DNA of 27,712 nt. It comes from Bigelowiella natans CCMP2755. Lineage: Eukaryota; Cercozoa; Chlorarachniophyceae. Numbering within the stretch: the stretch's first letter is position 1; every line of letters begins with the position of its first letter. A program made the position numbers and the translations under genes. Of this stretch, positions 9,300-21,810 are shown piece by piece. The notes below the pieces were generated by a model, which saw only the letters and a program-made list of their open reading frames with translations, ran no database searches and had not been told where the DNA came from. The stretch covers positions 1 to 27,712 of the forward strand of contig ADNK01000919.1 of NCBI GenBank assembly GCA_000320545.1, given 5' to 3'.

Positions 9300-10640
9300 C
9301 TTGCAGAGGAGGGGCGGGAACGACCACGAGGAGGAATCACAAGCGCGGTACACGAACGGATGTGATTTCCACATCGCGACAAGATTAAACAGCGGGAAAA
9401 GAGTAAGAAACCAACCTCAAAAGAGGCACGCTTCTACTCGCCGGAAACATCGAAGAAAAATGGTCCATTTGGCTTGAATAAGCAGGGGGAACCGCTTGAC
9501 TGCAGCCTGCGGCCCGCATCGCATGCAGCGTTGATGCTGAAGTGGTTGTTGGTGTTCTCGCAGTGCGCACGCATCGCAGTCTAGCAGTGGCACAGACACA
9601 GTTGCATGGGCAGACAACAAGTGCAGGTCATCACATGAACACCACCACGATGCGCACTCACAAGCCTTCAAGTGCGTCGCCAAGTCGCCAACCCGCTAGC
9701 CCTGAACAGCCCGTGCCACTTTGAAGAGTGGAATCATGCGCAGAGGCTTCGATTGAGCTCAACCTCAGTTCCAACCGACGTCTGTTCATTGCCGAGTGAA
9801 TTTGTTTGTCAAAGTTTGCGCGTTTGCCGCTGTTGTTGTGCTGCGCGTGCTGGCGTGGCGCAAACCGACCGTTGCATTGATTTCATTGGCCTGAATTGCG
9901 TTGTTGTGTCATTGCATTGCTCGGAGCGCATCGATGGAGCGCACGTGCACGCATCGATCGCGCGTGCATCGCCGGGCATTGCTTGCTAGCTTGGCGTGCC
10001 AGCTGGGCTACGCTAGTGGGGCACAGTGGTGCAAACCATTCCAGCGCATTGATCGCAACAAAACAACTAGCTTCAATGACTGTTGTCATTTCTCAGATCG
10101 CACCATCACAGCGCCATGCATCGTGCCTCCAGAGGCACAGATGGACAGCATGCTAGCATGGCCGATCAAGTTTCAAGCAAGGAGCATCGCCGCGCACTCA
10201 CAATCTGTTTTTGTTGTGCATGACTTGGATCATGTTTTTTTGTCGTTCTGCTGATGGATGCGTCAATCCTAGCAATGGCCATGCATGCACATCATCGCAG
10301 CTCACATTTTGTTGTTGGAATTCATTGTGATGGTGTAACAATGATTTGAACCATGAAAAATTGTGCAGAAGACATCATCATTTTGCAAAAGACACAATGT
10401 ACATCTAGACATCTAGATGTGACACACACACAATGCACAGCACATGGTTGTTGAATTATAGAATTGTTTGAACGATCAAATTCAAAAGTCCAGATTTCTA
10501 CGGGTTGCTGTACACACAGAACAGAGGGTATGCTCTCTGTCCAGATCAAAACTAAATCAGCCGTGCGTCAGTCGCTCGTCGATCACAAATCCTCTAGCAA
10601 CATGTGCATTAAATCGAGTCGTTCTCAGTGATTTTAGCCT
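9300..10640. other. Gene-poor interval, GCATGC-rich
   Basis: Lies between UFD1 and the end of the receptor gene. Several overlapping frames of 60-117 codons exist on both strands, but none has family motifs or a consistent chain of splice sites. The 9480-10620 portion is rich in GCATGC, ATCGATCGCG and TTGTTGTG words, like 4400-5650. It may include the receptor's 3' untranslated region, though no AATAAA was found. Confidence 0.45.
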
Positions 10641-10664
10641 CCTCTTCACGATTCTTTCCCCACC

Positions 10665-13600
10665 TCAATGTTGTCCTTTTCGAGGCAAAAACATCTTTTT
10701 AAGTGTGGGTTGAATTTCTTCACAATTTAGGTCTATAGAGCTGATCGATGACTCCGAGAGATATTCCTCATGCTTCCTGGAGCCATTTCCATGTGCTTGA
10801 TTTCTAATCGATTTCGGTGTGTTCAGACTATCGCTCGCACTAATCACACTATTCGCACTATCGGCCATGCCTAGCATTGGTGATCCTGAGCTTTTCAGAG
10901 ATTTCAGCTCAATTGCAGGTAAATCATTCTGAAAGTTACTAGAGAGTAGAGAGGATCTGATTGGACTCAATATAAGGCCTGATCTGGATCTGAGAGGAGC
11001 CAATTTAGTGCCTGATCTGGATGGTCCTATTCGACTATCAGAAGTTAGGGAGGAACTGTTTTTCTTGTCCTTCTTATATTCGTCCTTAGTTTCGCCCCTT
11101 TTCGTTGTATCAAATGTTACAACGACATCAGCACTGGTAACGTGTGCCTTCCGGAGCTCCTCTTCTAGTTCATAGCCATCTTTGACCCGCAAACCGTTGA
11201 TGTGGGTCATTTTCCAGCCGATCTGGATGCCCATTTTCCGACCAGCATCTGTCACAGAGGCAACGAGTCCTTTGCAATTTACCATACACGTCTCCGTATC
11301 ACAGCTTAGAGTCATTTCCTTCAATGCCGACGAGCGTATCTCCGTGACGTCGTCAGAGTACGGACACAAGCAGCAGCAACAGCAGAGGCATGGAGCAATC
11401 AAAATAGCCTCAATCGAGCATAAAATGAATATCCGTATCACGACGTCCTGCGGAAACGAAAGCAGTACTGCAGCGACAGCATTGAAGTTGGTATTCTGTG
11501 CGCGCCATGACAGTGAAATGAGTAAAAAGGAACAACCGAGAATCACAATTATTGTCACAATTGTTGCCATTGTATCTGTGGGCGTCCAATCGTCGTAACG
11601 GTTGGCCTTGCGACGCACAATCTGAAGGATGCTAGTTCGGGCTCGTGGAGGCGAATCTGCAACCCTTGAGGACGGGGTTCTAATCATGTGCAGTGATATC
11701 TTGCGTTCAAGTCTCATCCTGCTGTTGTCATTCTTTCCATTCTCCTTTAGCTCAGCTCCCGCAACCAATCCCGCTTGGTTTCCAAGCAAGTTGCCGAAGT
11801 TCGTAGTTAGGTTACGCCCAATTCGAACCTGGCGTTGTTTGTCGTCGTCATCGTCATCACTACCGTCTTCATTCTCTCGCCGCTGGTCATCATCATCGGC
11901 TGGGGGTAGGGAAAGAAAAGGAAGGGAGAAGAGAGGAGGAAAGAGATAATTAGCACATTCCATTGCGCCGATTAAACGAACACAGACACCGTGCTCTCCT
12001 TCACCGCATGGCCAGTAATACATGCACGTAAAGGATAAAGAGTTCATTTTAAGTGACTTCACAGCAATAAAGATTCAACATAAATCAACAGAGAGGTGGA
12101 AAATTAGTGCGTCGGGTACCATTATCATGGCCATCCTCGCCGCCGTCTTCCGCTAAGTTCAACTCTACATCCTCTGCAAGAACGAGAAGGCAAGGTAGAA
12201 AGACCGCCAAATTAGATTGCTTAAAGGCAATTTGGAATCTTCCGGGGACTGGTCTGGCAAATATATATGCAAGCGCGAAGGGAACTGGGAATGCCAGTAT
12301 GCATGCAAAGAGTCCGGATGCAACCGGGCCCCGTAGCCATAGCAGTTCTTGGTTTGTCCCCGCGAGAAGCGAGCAGACAACAGCAGCGTTCAGAATCAGC
12401 GCAACCAAGACTAAGAGACGCTTTCGCGAATTCATATAGTCTCCATTGTGGCGCTTGAGTACCGAAATCCACGGATGCTTCCGGCGGAGCGTCCATTTCC
12501 ATGCCACTCTTAGGTTTGAGCAGCTTCGCTGGCCTTCACCGCGCAGAATTCTTACTTGGTTGAGCTTACGCCAGAAATCCAATTCGTTGTTCTCGCGGGC
12601 ATTTTCGCCACGAAGATCAACACTGGAGCCAATATTACTGGAACTGCTACTGCTACCGCTAACCCATCCATGAGAATTATTCACCGTTTGCGTATTACCC
12701 AGCGTTTCGATGCCCTCGCTGCTAACTTTATTATCGTAGTACCAAGCAATAGGGTAAAGGATCAGCATCACAGACAACAGGCAGAGCACGAGTGCAGACA
12801 TGGCGTTCTGCGTGGGGTCTAGGGATTTATGTGTTGTAGCATCCTCTTCCCCAATCGTATTCACTCGGAGCCGAAATCGCATTCCGCTGGTGAATGCGGT
12901 CAAGTGCGAGCTCTCGCACACCACAACGGAGGCAGACGATGTGTTTGATAGTTTGAGGCCATCGTTAAGCCAGATCTTCTTTGATGGGTCCCAAAAGAGG
13001 CACTCAGGAACTTCCTCCGGCTCATCGATCAAGGGGCGGCTCGTCGCTGTTGATGCTAACGATGGCGACGTCCCGTTCTGCCCCAAGGGAATCTCAAATA
13101 TAAATGGTCTCGAGGTGTTGGTGATCGGAATCTTTTTCCGAGACTCAGCGTCCTTGACCTGCGGGAGTGGAATAGCGTGTCAGTGGATCGTATGTATGAT
13201 GTTTGAGCTGTGAATATTTCTGAGAATGTTTATTAGTGCATCCTCCCACCTTTTATATGTCTTCTTACTCTAATGTTTCAGGTGTTTATAGATACTACCA
13301 CTGTCATCCTCCCCTCCCCCCCCCCCCCCCCACTCTCTCTCCCTATTCGCTAGCAATCGACACCACCTCAATTATCGTTAGCCCCCCTGTCTTAGAAGTC
13401 GAGTTTGGTCTCGGAAAGAGGGAAGAGCCCTTCAGGGAGATGATCCCCAACATAACGTCGCTGGTGATGCCATTACCTTCTAGGTCAGGGAACAACACTG
13501 AAACACCGCCCGTCGTACTGAGAGCACTCCCTGTGATACTAGCAGAGCTAAGTACCCTGGAGGATATGCGTAGGTTTGCCCCTCCTACCTCCTGCGCGTT

Positions 13601-16600
13601 TTCCCCGGGCACAGCGTTGGAGACCAAAAGAGAGCTGAGATTGGATAACACAGCTGCCATCCCGGCAGAGCTTTGCGAGGAGAGGGAAGAAGAGGATACC
13701 GCCGCAGGGGTCAGGGCTTTCGATGCAGACAACAGGTTCTCAACAGCGGTCGTAGCTGATGAAGCAATACCTCGTGCGGCTGAGCCTGACAATGAGGACG
13801 ACAGCTTAGAGGGCACCTTTGAGAGCACGCTCAAGGCCAGCTGCTCAAGGTCTTCGTCGAACTCCTCCGTATTCGAAACGTCAGTCATTTCATCGACGAC
13901 GGTTACTGCTCCCACGGTATCCAGCTCAACGAAATCGCCAGCGTCGAGAAGACTAAGAACTTTCTTACGCAATCCTCGCGCCTGAGAGGTATTGGAACGC
14001 CCTTCCTCTGACTTGAGGAAGCTTGAGGCACCCAGTGAACCGATAGCGAAACTTAGATAGTCACCTGAGTCCGCTGATAGCTCCAATGACGCGGCGATCT
14101 CCTCGCTACTGCTGCTCTCAGGCAATGTGATATTCACAGCAACGAAGACGTACGATTCGGCGCCAAGGTTATCGGAGATGATTGATCGGATAAGCGTGAG
14201 GTTAGAGTCGGGTGCCGGGGCCCGGGGCAACACGGTAGTTATGCTGTCCACCTTCTGAAACTGCGATAAATCAACGAACGTGCTGGTGCTGCTGTTTAGG
14301 TTGTTGCTGCTGTCTGTGGCTGTCGCCGAGATAGCTTGCGAGATTGCAAGGCGCTTCGTGAGTTGAAACTTATAGCTGAGCGGCAAATCGGCGTCCGTCC
14401 AGTCCCTGCACACGAGCCGAAATATCGTTTGCAGGTTCAAACCTGATGACGGCTCCGAGACGCACGCTCCCATACTGGGAGGCACGTTCGTTGCGAAAGT
14501 GATACTCGCGCTTCCAGCCTCTCCTGATGACGACAGTGACGACGCTGCCCAGACCTGTACCTTAAATGTATACGTGGATGCAGGCACGAGGGACCCAGGA
14601 GCAATAGAGAGGTAACGATTCGCCGTGGATGTCTTCACAATTGTCTTGTCTTCGAGGTCCAGTCCGCACGACTCACAGCTCCACCTGAAGGTGTACGCAT
14701 CGTCGACTGTGTTGGCGCTTGGCATTGTCACAGTACCCATTTGCTTAATCTTGGCCTCCAAATCAAGCCTTCCCGTAGGGTTGGCGAGCTTAACGCTGGC
14801 CGACTGCAAGGAGGAAGACAAAATAGTGACCTGAGGGACGACAGCTCCGACAACGATCAAGCGCTGTGATGTAAAGGCACGAGCCGTAGTAGCGTCGGGT
14901 CGATTTGAAGTCACATTTAGCATGATAACATATGGGCTGAAGGTGGGGTCCAGATCTGCAGGGTCAATGAGAACGGACTCTCTTCCAGATGTCAGGGTAA
15001 TGCGTACACGGTCGCTACGCACCAAGGTCCACGTGCGCACGATAAGGGAAGCGTTGGGATACGAAGGGTCGGCATTGCCAGAAGCGCTGTTACTTTCCAC
15101 CAAGATCCCTGGTCTGCTGCTGCTGCTGCTGCTAGTCACCGAAACAATTCTCTCGGAACCGCCCACAATCTTCACCCGAAGTGGCTCCGCTTCAACGGTG
15201 ACATTGAAGAGTTCGCTGGCCTCCCCTAGCACGTTGTCCTGAGTGCTTCCGGCACTAGTCCCCCTTGCAGCTTGAATAATTCTTGCTTTAAGCAGAAAGG
15301 AATACTGTGCGCCTGTCCGTAAGGTGTCAGGGGGCAGCACTAACGACTGGAGCGAGGGTCGGGGAATCTTCACAGGAGGGCCGGATACTTGGGTCCAGGT
15401 GGCACGCAATCGTAGCTTGTTGTTTACCGACAAAGCTGAGGAAGATGACGCCTGCGAACACTGCTGTTGCGCCTTCGATGGGATCGAGACCCTAGTTGGA
15501 ATGACAAGCTGCCTGCTGCGGACGATGGAGAGCGAAGAGGGTCCAGGGAGGGATATTGCGGGAAGCAGCGTGCTGTTGCTCCGACGAATCCTCTGCTCTG
15601 CGACGTTCGATGAGGATCCCAGCCAGTTGCTTGCATTCATCCTCACCACCAAAAAGCCATCAACAGGGATCGAGCTTGTTATATTTTTATCAATTAGGTA
15701 GGTAGCCTCCTTGGAGCGCTGTTGGTGTAGCACGGTCGTCGCTGGCCCATTGCCGCTGCCCCCGTCCTGCTCTAGTAGAAGGGTCCAGGAAAAAGTAACG
15801 GCTCTTCCTGCGTTCCCGGTAACAATTGCGTTCAGCTCTACCTTCGCCTCACACGCCCCAATGATTGAGGGACCAACAATTGCGGCAGTGACCAGGGGCA
15901 GATTTAGGGGGGGTTCCATTTTGACCGAGAAATCGGAAGGAATGAAGTAGCCAGGTAAGGCGTGCGGAGAAAAGACCCCGCCCAGTAATGTGAGCCGATC
16001 TCCTGCTGCCAATGTGAACCCCCGTCCAAGCACGAGCTCCAGCTGGTCTGGTTGCCGCCACACACATATGGGATCTTTACCGAGTTTCTGCACTGCCGCT
16101 GCGTCCATAAAAACGGCGCATGCCGATGCTCCTGCGCCCCCTTTCGGTTCGCGGGTGGTAGGTCTATCAAATACCACGCGCACGCTGGCCACGGAGTCAT
16201 CAAGCCTGGCAGTAACGACGTTGAGGCTGACTCTCGTCGGTGCATCCGTAGAGGGCGACATGCTGGGAGTCATCGTGAGCGGAGAGGCACTTGGCAAACT
16301 TGTCGGAGACCTACTCTTTGATGGGGCCTGCGTTTCTGGGGAGGCAGTTGACGGAGTGCTCGACGGGGCTCCTGTATGTGGGGACGCGCTAGTAGGCATC
16401 ATCGTCTGGGGTGCCAACGATGGGGAGCTCGACGGGGCTCCTGTCTTTGGGGACGCGCTAGTAGGCATCATCGTCTGGGGTGTCAACGATGGGGAGCTCG
16501 ACGGGGCTCCTGTCTTTGGGGACGCGCTAGTAGGCATCATCGTCTGGGGTGTCAACGATGGGGATACTGTGCTTGGTGTCATGGTTGGCATAGATGATGT

Positions 16601-19588
16601 CGGTGACATCGAAGGACTGGTAGAGGTAGGGGCCCGTGAAGGACTCTGCGTCATCGGGGCTTTGGATGTCGGGGAGCGACTGGGGGCCTTGCTAGTTGGG
16701 GATCTCGACGTGGGGCTCTGTGAAGGACCCCAAGTCGTTGGGGCTTTGGATCGTGGAGAGGCAGTAGGAGCTTTTGAGGTTGGAACCAGTGTAGGACGAC
16801 CGGTAGTTGGCGTAGAAGAGGGAGAGCAGGTCACCGTCGGGATCTTCGTTGTAGGGCTCTTTGTTACAGGCTGGTATATGAACATAACAAGAGTGAAACA
16901 ATAAAAGCGCATGCGGCTCAACATAGAAAGATATTGAGATATGATGTTCGAGAACAACGATGTCGTCCTCGAAAACGAGAGTTCCAAAATAAATACATTC
17001 ATCCATTCATACGCATGTTAGCTATTCTCTTTATGTACCAGGTTGGCGGAAGAGAATTTGATGAAAAATACAAAGTTTTCGCATGAAAACTGCTCTACTC
17101 TGTAACAAACCTTAAAAGGTGTTGTGATAGTGGCTATCGCCTTTTTTGAAGAAACAGCTCGCAGGATACCCCATCTAGGTCGAAACATCCAATCGTGTTT
17201 ACTAGTTTTATGATATACTTTGAAAGCCAACCATCCATTCTGGAACAAGAGAACATCATAATCGTCATTTGCCAGTGCGGTGTCCACTCCAATCACGGTG
17301 CTGATAGGGTTTGCACCCTTGTAATTAAACGAACGGTGATAACAGGAGCCGAAGACGTTGAGATTCTTATCAGATGTGGCGAAAAAGAATCGAGATGAAC
17401 TTCGCAGGGTTCCAATTCCTTTCCATCGTTCAGCTTTGTTCGCGTCCCGCAAGTATGTCCTACCCCAGGTGATGAGCGTTTTGTCTGACATGTGGGCTGC
17501 AAAGCTGGCTTCGGTAGCATAAACACCTTTTATATTTACGCCTTTCGAAACAAGCCACTCGATTCGACTCTTTACATCATCAGGCATTTTGGCTTCGCTG
17601 GTAGTGCGACCCCAAGTATGCAAGGTACCGTCAGCCATCAAAGCCGCGAACGCATTTTTGGTGTGAGCGAGACTTTTTACTTTTGTCGTTGCCAGGTATG
17701 TTTCGTTGGGCTTTACCAAATATTTATTATAATATGTAGAGGTAGAGTGCAACCGTAGAGTGAGCGTATCATTTAATAGCTTAGCTGCGCATAAGACAGA
17801 ATAAGAAATTCCTGTACATTGTACTTCTTCGACTTCCCTATCGTAGATATACCACGAAAAGCGTGGACTAGCAAACTGGCCAAGACGGTTAATCGCCATT
17901 AAGTAATCGCTGAAACCCCCACTGACATCCGAACCTCCATCAACTAATTGCTTTATTCCCGCTTTACTGAAATCCGACTTTAATGTGTAAGATTGGAAGT
18001 TGTAGCCCCAGAATCCTACAGTTCCGTCAGAGAAAATTGCGCCATAGTGTTTGCCTGATGGTGACTGCTGCGCATCAATCACGGGTAGTTCAGCGAATTT
18101 CTTCCGAACATCTGCCAATGCTGTGAATGTCCCAGCGTGGTAAAACCTCCCCCAGAAGTACACGTTTGACTTAACGTCTACGGCAATGAAACCCTTCTCG
18201 TCTCGAAATAAGCGTGCCACTGGTGCCTTGAAGGAAGGTTCATTCACACCGAAGTAGGTGTCGCCGTTCGTGCGGGAGGCTGCGAAATGATCTCCCCCCC
18301 ACAGTGGAAATACTTTCTCAATCTTTTCGATGACGTTCGAGAGCTGATTGTAACCCCATTGCACCATTCTCCCATCTGACCTTAATGCGGCGAAGTTTTT
18401 GTTCGTAGCGTACAAGGACAACACATCAGATTTTAATAGATTGGCAACCTCGGATGTCACTGTTGCGTAAGAAGAACTTCCCCATGTAATGACTGAGCCG
18501 TTGGCAAACAAAGCAGCAGCGGCATGAAGAGTTGCCACCACCTGTACAACAGGCCCTAGATTTCTGGGGCATTTAGAATTCACGGCTTCATAATTATAAC
18601 CGATGCATTCGATGTTCCCATCCATCGTAAGTGCAAAGAAAGACTTCGCAGAGGCCGCCACGACAGGTTGGAATCGAGTTTGAACGATTTTTCCCTGCAC
18701 ATCTAGGGGTGGTCTGTAAAATGATGATCCTCCTCCAAGATAGATCAAGCTATGGTTGCGCGTGAGTAGCAAGAAGGCACCAAAATATGGGGGTCTTTTC
18801 GCGCTGTCAAGGGATACTCTCAAAGTGAACACATCCTTCACTTTTACCTCATCAATGAGCGCCTGTACAGTACTGGCGTCTCCTCCATAAGAAGAAGAGC
18901 CCCATGTGACGACCATCCCATCTTCCGAAAGAGCGAGAAAGGCCTCAGAAGAAGAATAAGCACCATTTGACTTAACGCTACGAATGTCGAGGTGACGCAT
19001 CTTCTCCTTCGCTGCAGTAAATCCTGTGGTGGGAGGGGTGCTAAATCCGATGCTCCATGTGGTAGGGGGTCCCTTTCCTCTTGGGATGGCAAAGAAGGAG
19101 CTCCCCGAGCCAAAGATGTCGCTATAATTAGCATTTCGCTCTTCACTGTTGAGTTGATTGAATGCCGATACTTGTCCCGCCCCCCCGAGTGCGTAAATTC
19201 GGCCCTCACCGTCCAGCGCCGCATATCCGCCATATCGTCCATCTGCTGCGACCACTTTGGGTGGTGCAAATCCTTTCTCTCGGCCCTGCCTCAACTCGGT
19301 GTAGTTCAGCTTATTCATGCTGCAGCTATATATATATTGAGTAGGGCCCAAGCAAACTGCAGTGTAGTCGTCTTTCAATATCAGGAAGCCGTACTTACTC
19401 GATTTGATGTCAATGATCCTCCCGGCCAGCAAGTGCTTTATCGTAGAAGAGTCGCCCCCGTATCCAGGATCCCCCCAAGTTACCACCTTACCGTCTTTCT
19501 TCAGAGCCGCGTATGCACCTACGAAAGTTATTCAGGATCGTGTCTTATCTGAATACGGAATTCGTTGGAGGTAAGCCCTGCTTGATTA

Positions 19589-19635
<47 letters not shown>

Positions 19636-21056
19636 GATGGTGCAAATTAAAGACCCACTACGCTACCTACCATAGCTCGACACAATTTTGAGGGCGTGGG
19701 ATGCGTTGGGGAATTCCAGGCCTCCGTATAGCACGTTGCCCCAGGCCTTTACTTCCCCGTCTGTGCAGAAAAGACAACGTTTTGATGAGATGAAGCTGCT
19801 TGACAGAACAAATTTGAGGAAGGATGGGGATAAAGGTGGAGAAGAGGAATGGGAGCAAGCAAAGCTCCGGAAGGTTGCAGAGAAACAAAATATCTGTATT
19901 CCATCTCTATCAGCTCTTACCTTTAGTCAGTGCAGCTATCGCTTCGGTAGAAGCTTCGATCTGCACGACACTGGATGCTCGCGCGGTTTCGTTATTCGGC
20001 CCTCCCCCGTAACGTACGTCTCCCCATGTCTAAAACGATGTGTAAGAGCTAACAGTTACCACAACAGTAGATATTTACTTATCATTCAAGCAAAGCCCTC
20101 CTCCACCCCAACCCTCCCCGCCTCTCTTGCAGTTTTATGCGGAGCGAGCCTCTACGTTGACAGTTCCTCCGTTTGACTCGATTTTCCGCAAGTTGCTCTT
20201 ATCCCCCACGTACAGCTGCAAGTGTGGGAAGCATAAGGTTTGATCAAAATTCGCCATAGGATCATGCTTCACGTCAAGAAAAAATATAAAATGGCCATGC
20301 TGAGAAAATGCGGTCGTTATTCAAGAGAGTACATCCGGGATGGATACAAAATATGTACTAATGCCCTTCCCAAGCTACCCCTTGAGTTCAGCATTACTTT
20401 GCTACGTGTGTGTTTTAATGAGCAAAAAACGTGGAAGGCGGCGTGTATGGTGGGTCATCCGATCAGGTACGTAAAGTTACCGTTGGTGCGATGGCGTCTT
20501 CATCAAGCACTAAAGATCTTGGGGTCTGACAGTAGAAACCAAGACATAATTAAGTAAGCTACCGTAGATCATCACGGGAAAAACATGGTCAGAACCTCAG
20601 CAGTTTCACGTTGCATACAGAGTTACTCTTAACCTCAAACCTTAACCTTAAAACCCTAACCCTCATTGTAGGCAAATTAGCGAACCTGAAATGCAGCGTC
20701 CCATCCCCACCCATCTATCACGATTGTATTGTCGCTGCCAGCAATTGAACGTAAACTTTTCTTCTCCATGTCTACTACACGCACGCGGGGCTGAGATAAC
20801 ATCGGATTAGGCAAATAAGGCTCAGTAGACGGATCAAGATGAAGGTGAGCTGGAACTTCGTATAAGAATGCTTTCGTTGATATTTCTATTAAGTTTCTAC
20901 GACGTAATGACGAGGATTTTGGTTTTTATTTCCCCCCACGGCATAGCACTAGTCATGCCACAGACAAGTATTTCTGTATTTCCCAAAGTCTAACCTCAAT
21001 ATATCTGAAAGTTTGTCGGGAAAAACATGCTTCATATTATGTGGAAGTAAACTGCG

Positions 21057-21105
<49 letters not shown>

Positions 21106-21773
21106 AAAAATTGGGTCGCAAATTTGAAAAGAAGTACATAAGAAACGTCAAGAGATGACTCTCTGCCCTCTGAAAAGTATAGTTGGGTTCCGTCCCGAGA
21201 GAGTGTCATGCTTATCGGATACGTGAGTCTTGCCACGTCAATATTTCCATCCGTCTGACAAAGGGAGGAGGCAACGCACATCAGCAACAACAGACCAGAT
21301 CGTCATCATCTGGATATTATAGTGGTTCATAGATATTCGCTCGACGAATTAAAAATATGTATGCTCAGATCGAAACATTCTCTCCCCGAAGCCCTTAGCG
21401 AGGAGAGCAAGGCGAGATGGTATGGACAGTGACTGTGTGGAGTAAGATATAGGAGATATAGCGACCATTCCTGCCTTTCCAGCAAACCCTACGAGGGTTG
21501 TGACCTCCTGGCTGTACAGGTCGAGCTTGCGTATACGATGCTAGAGAAATACGTCAAATTTCAAGGATGTGTATTGAATGATGAAAATGCCACCAAGATC
21601 ATCATAGCTACAGCATGTTGAGTCTCACTTTTTCGTGGCTTCGTTTCCCTTAAAAACTTTCTATCTAATTTCTTATTCTTCCCTTGAATATTCCACCTTG
21701 CATGATATGTATAGCAAGCCTCTGCGGGTTCTTCTGTCGAGAGCTATATACGATTACGGACGACGGAGACGGC

Positions 21774-21810
<37 letters not shown>

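Noticed and set aside
13236-13985. 249-codon plus-strand frame
   Set aside because: Antisense of the C-terminal part of receptor exon 15; no start context or domain.
15990-16904. 304-codon plus-strand frame with Gly-Asp-Val repeats
   Set aside because: It is the antisense shadow of the Thr/Ser-Pro stalk and its 69-base repeat; the minus strand has the signal, splice sites and REJ context.
20240-20557. 105-codon plus-strand frame, basic
   Set aside because: It overlaps the 45-nt receptor exon 20525-20481, which fits the NHL pattern; the plus frame has no recognisable motif.
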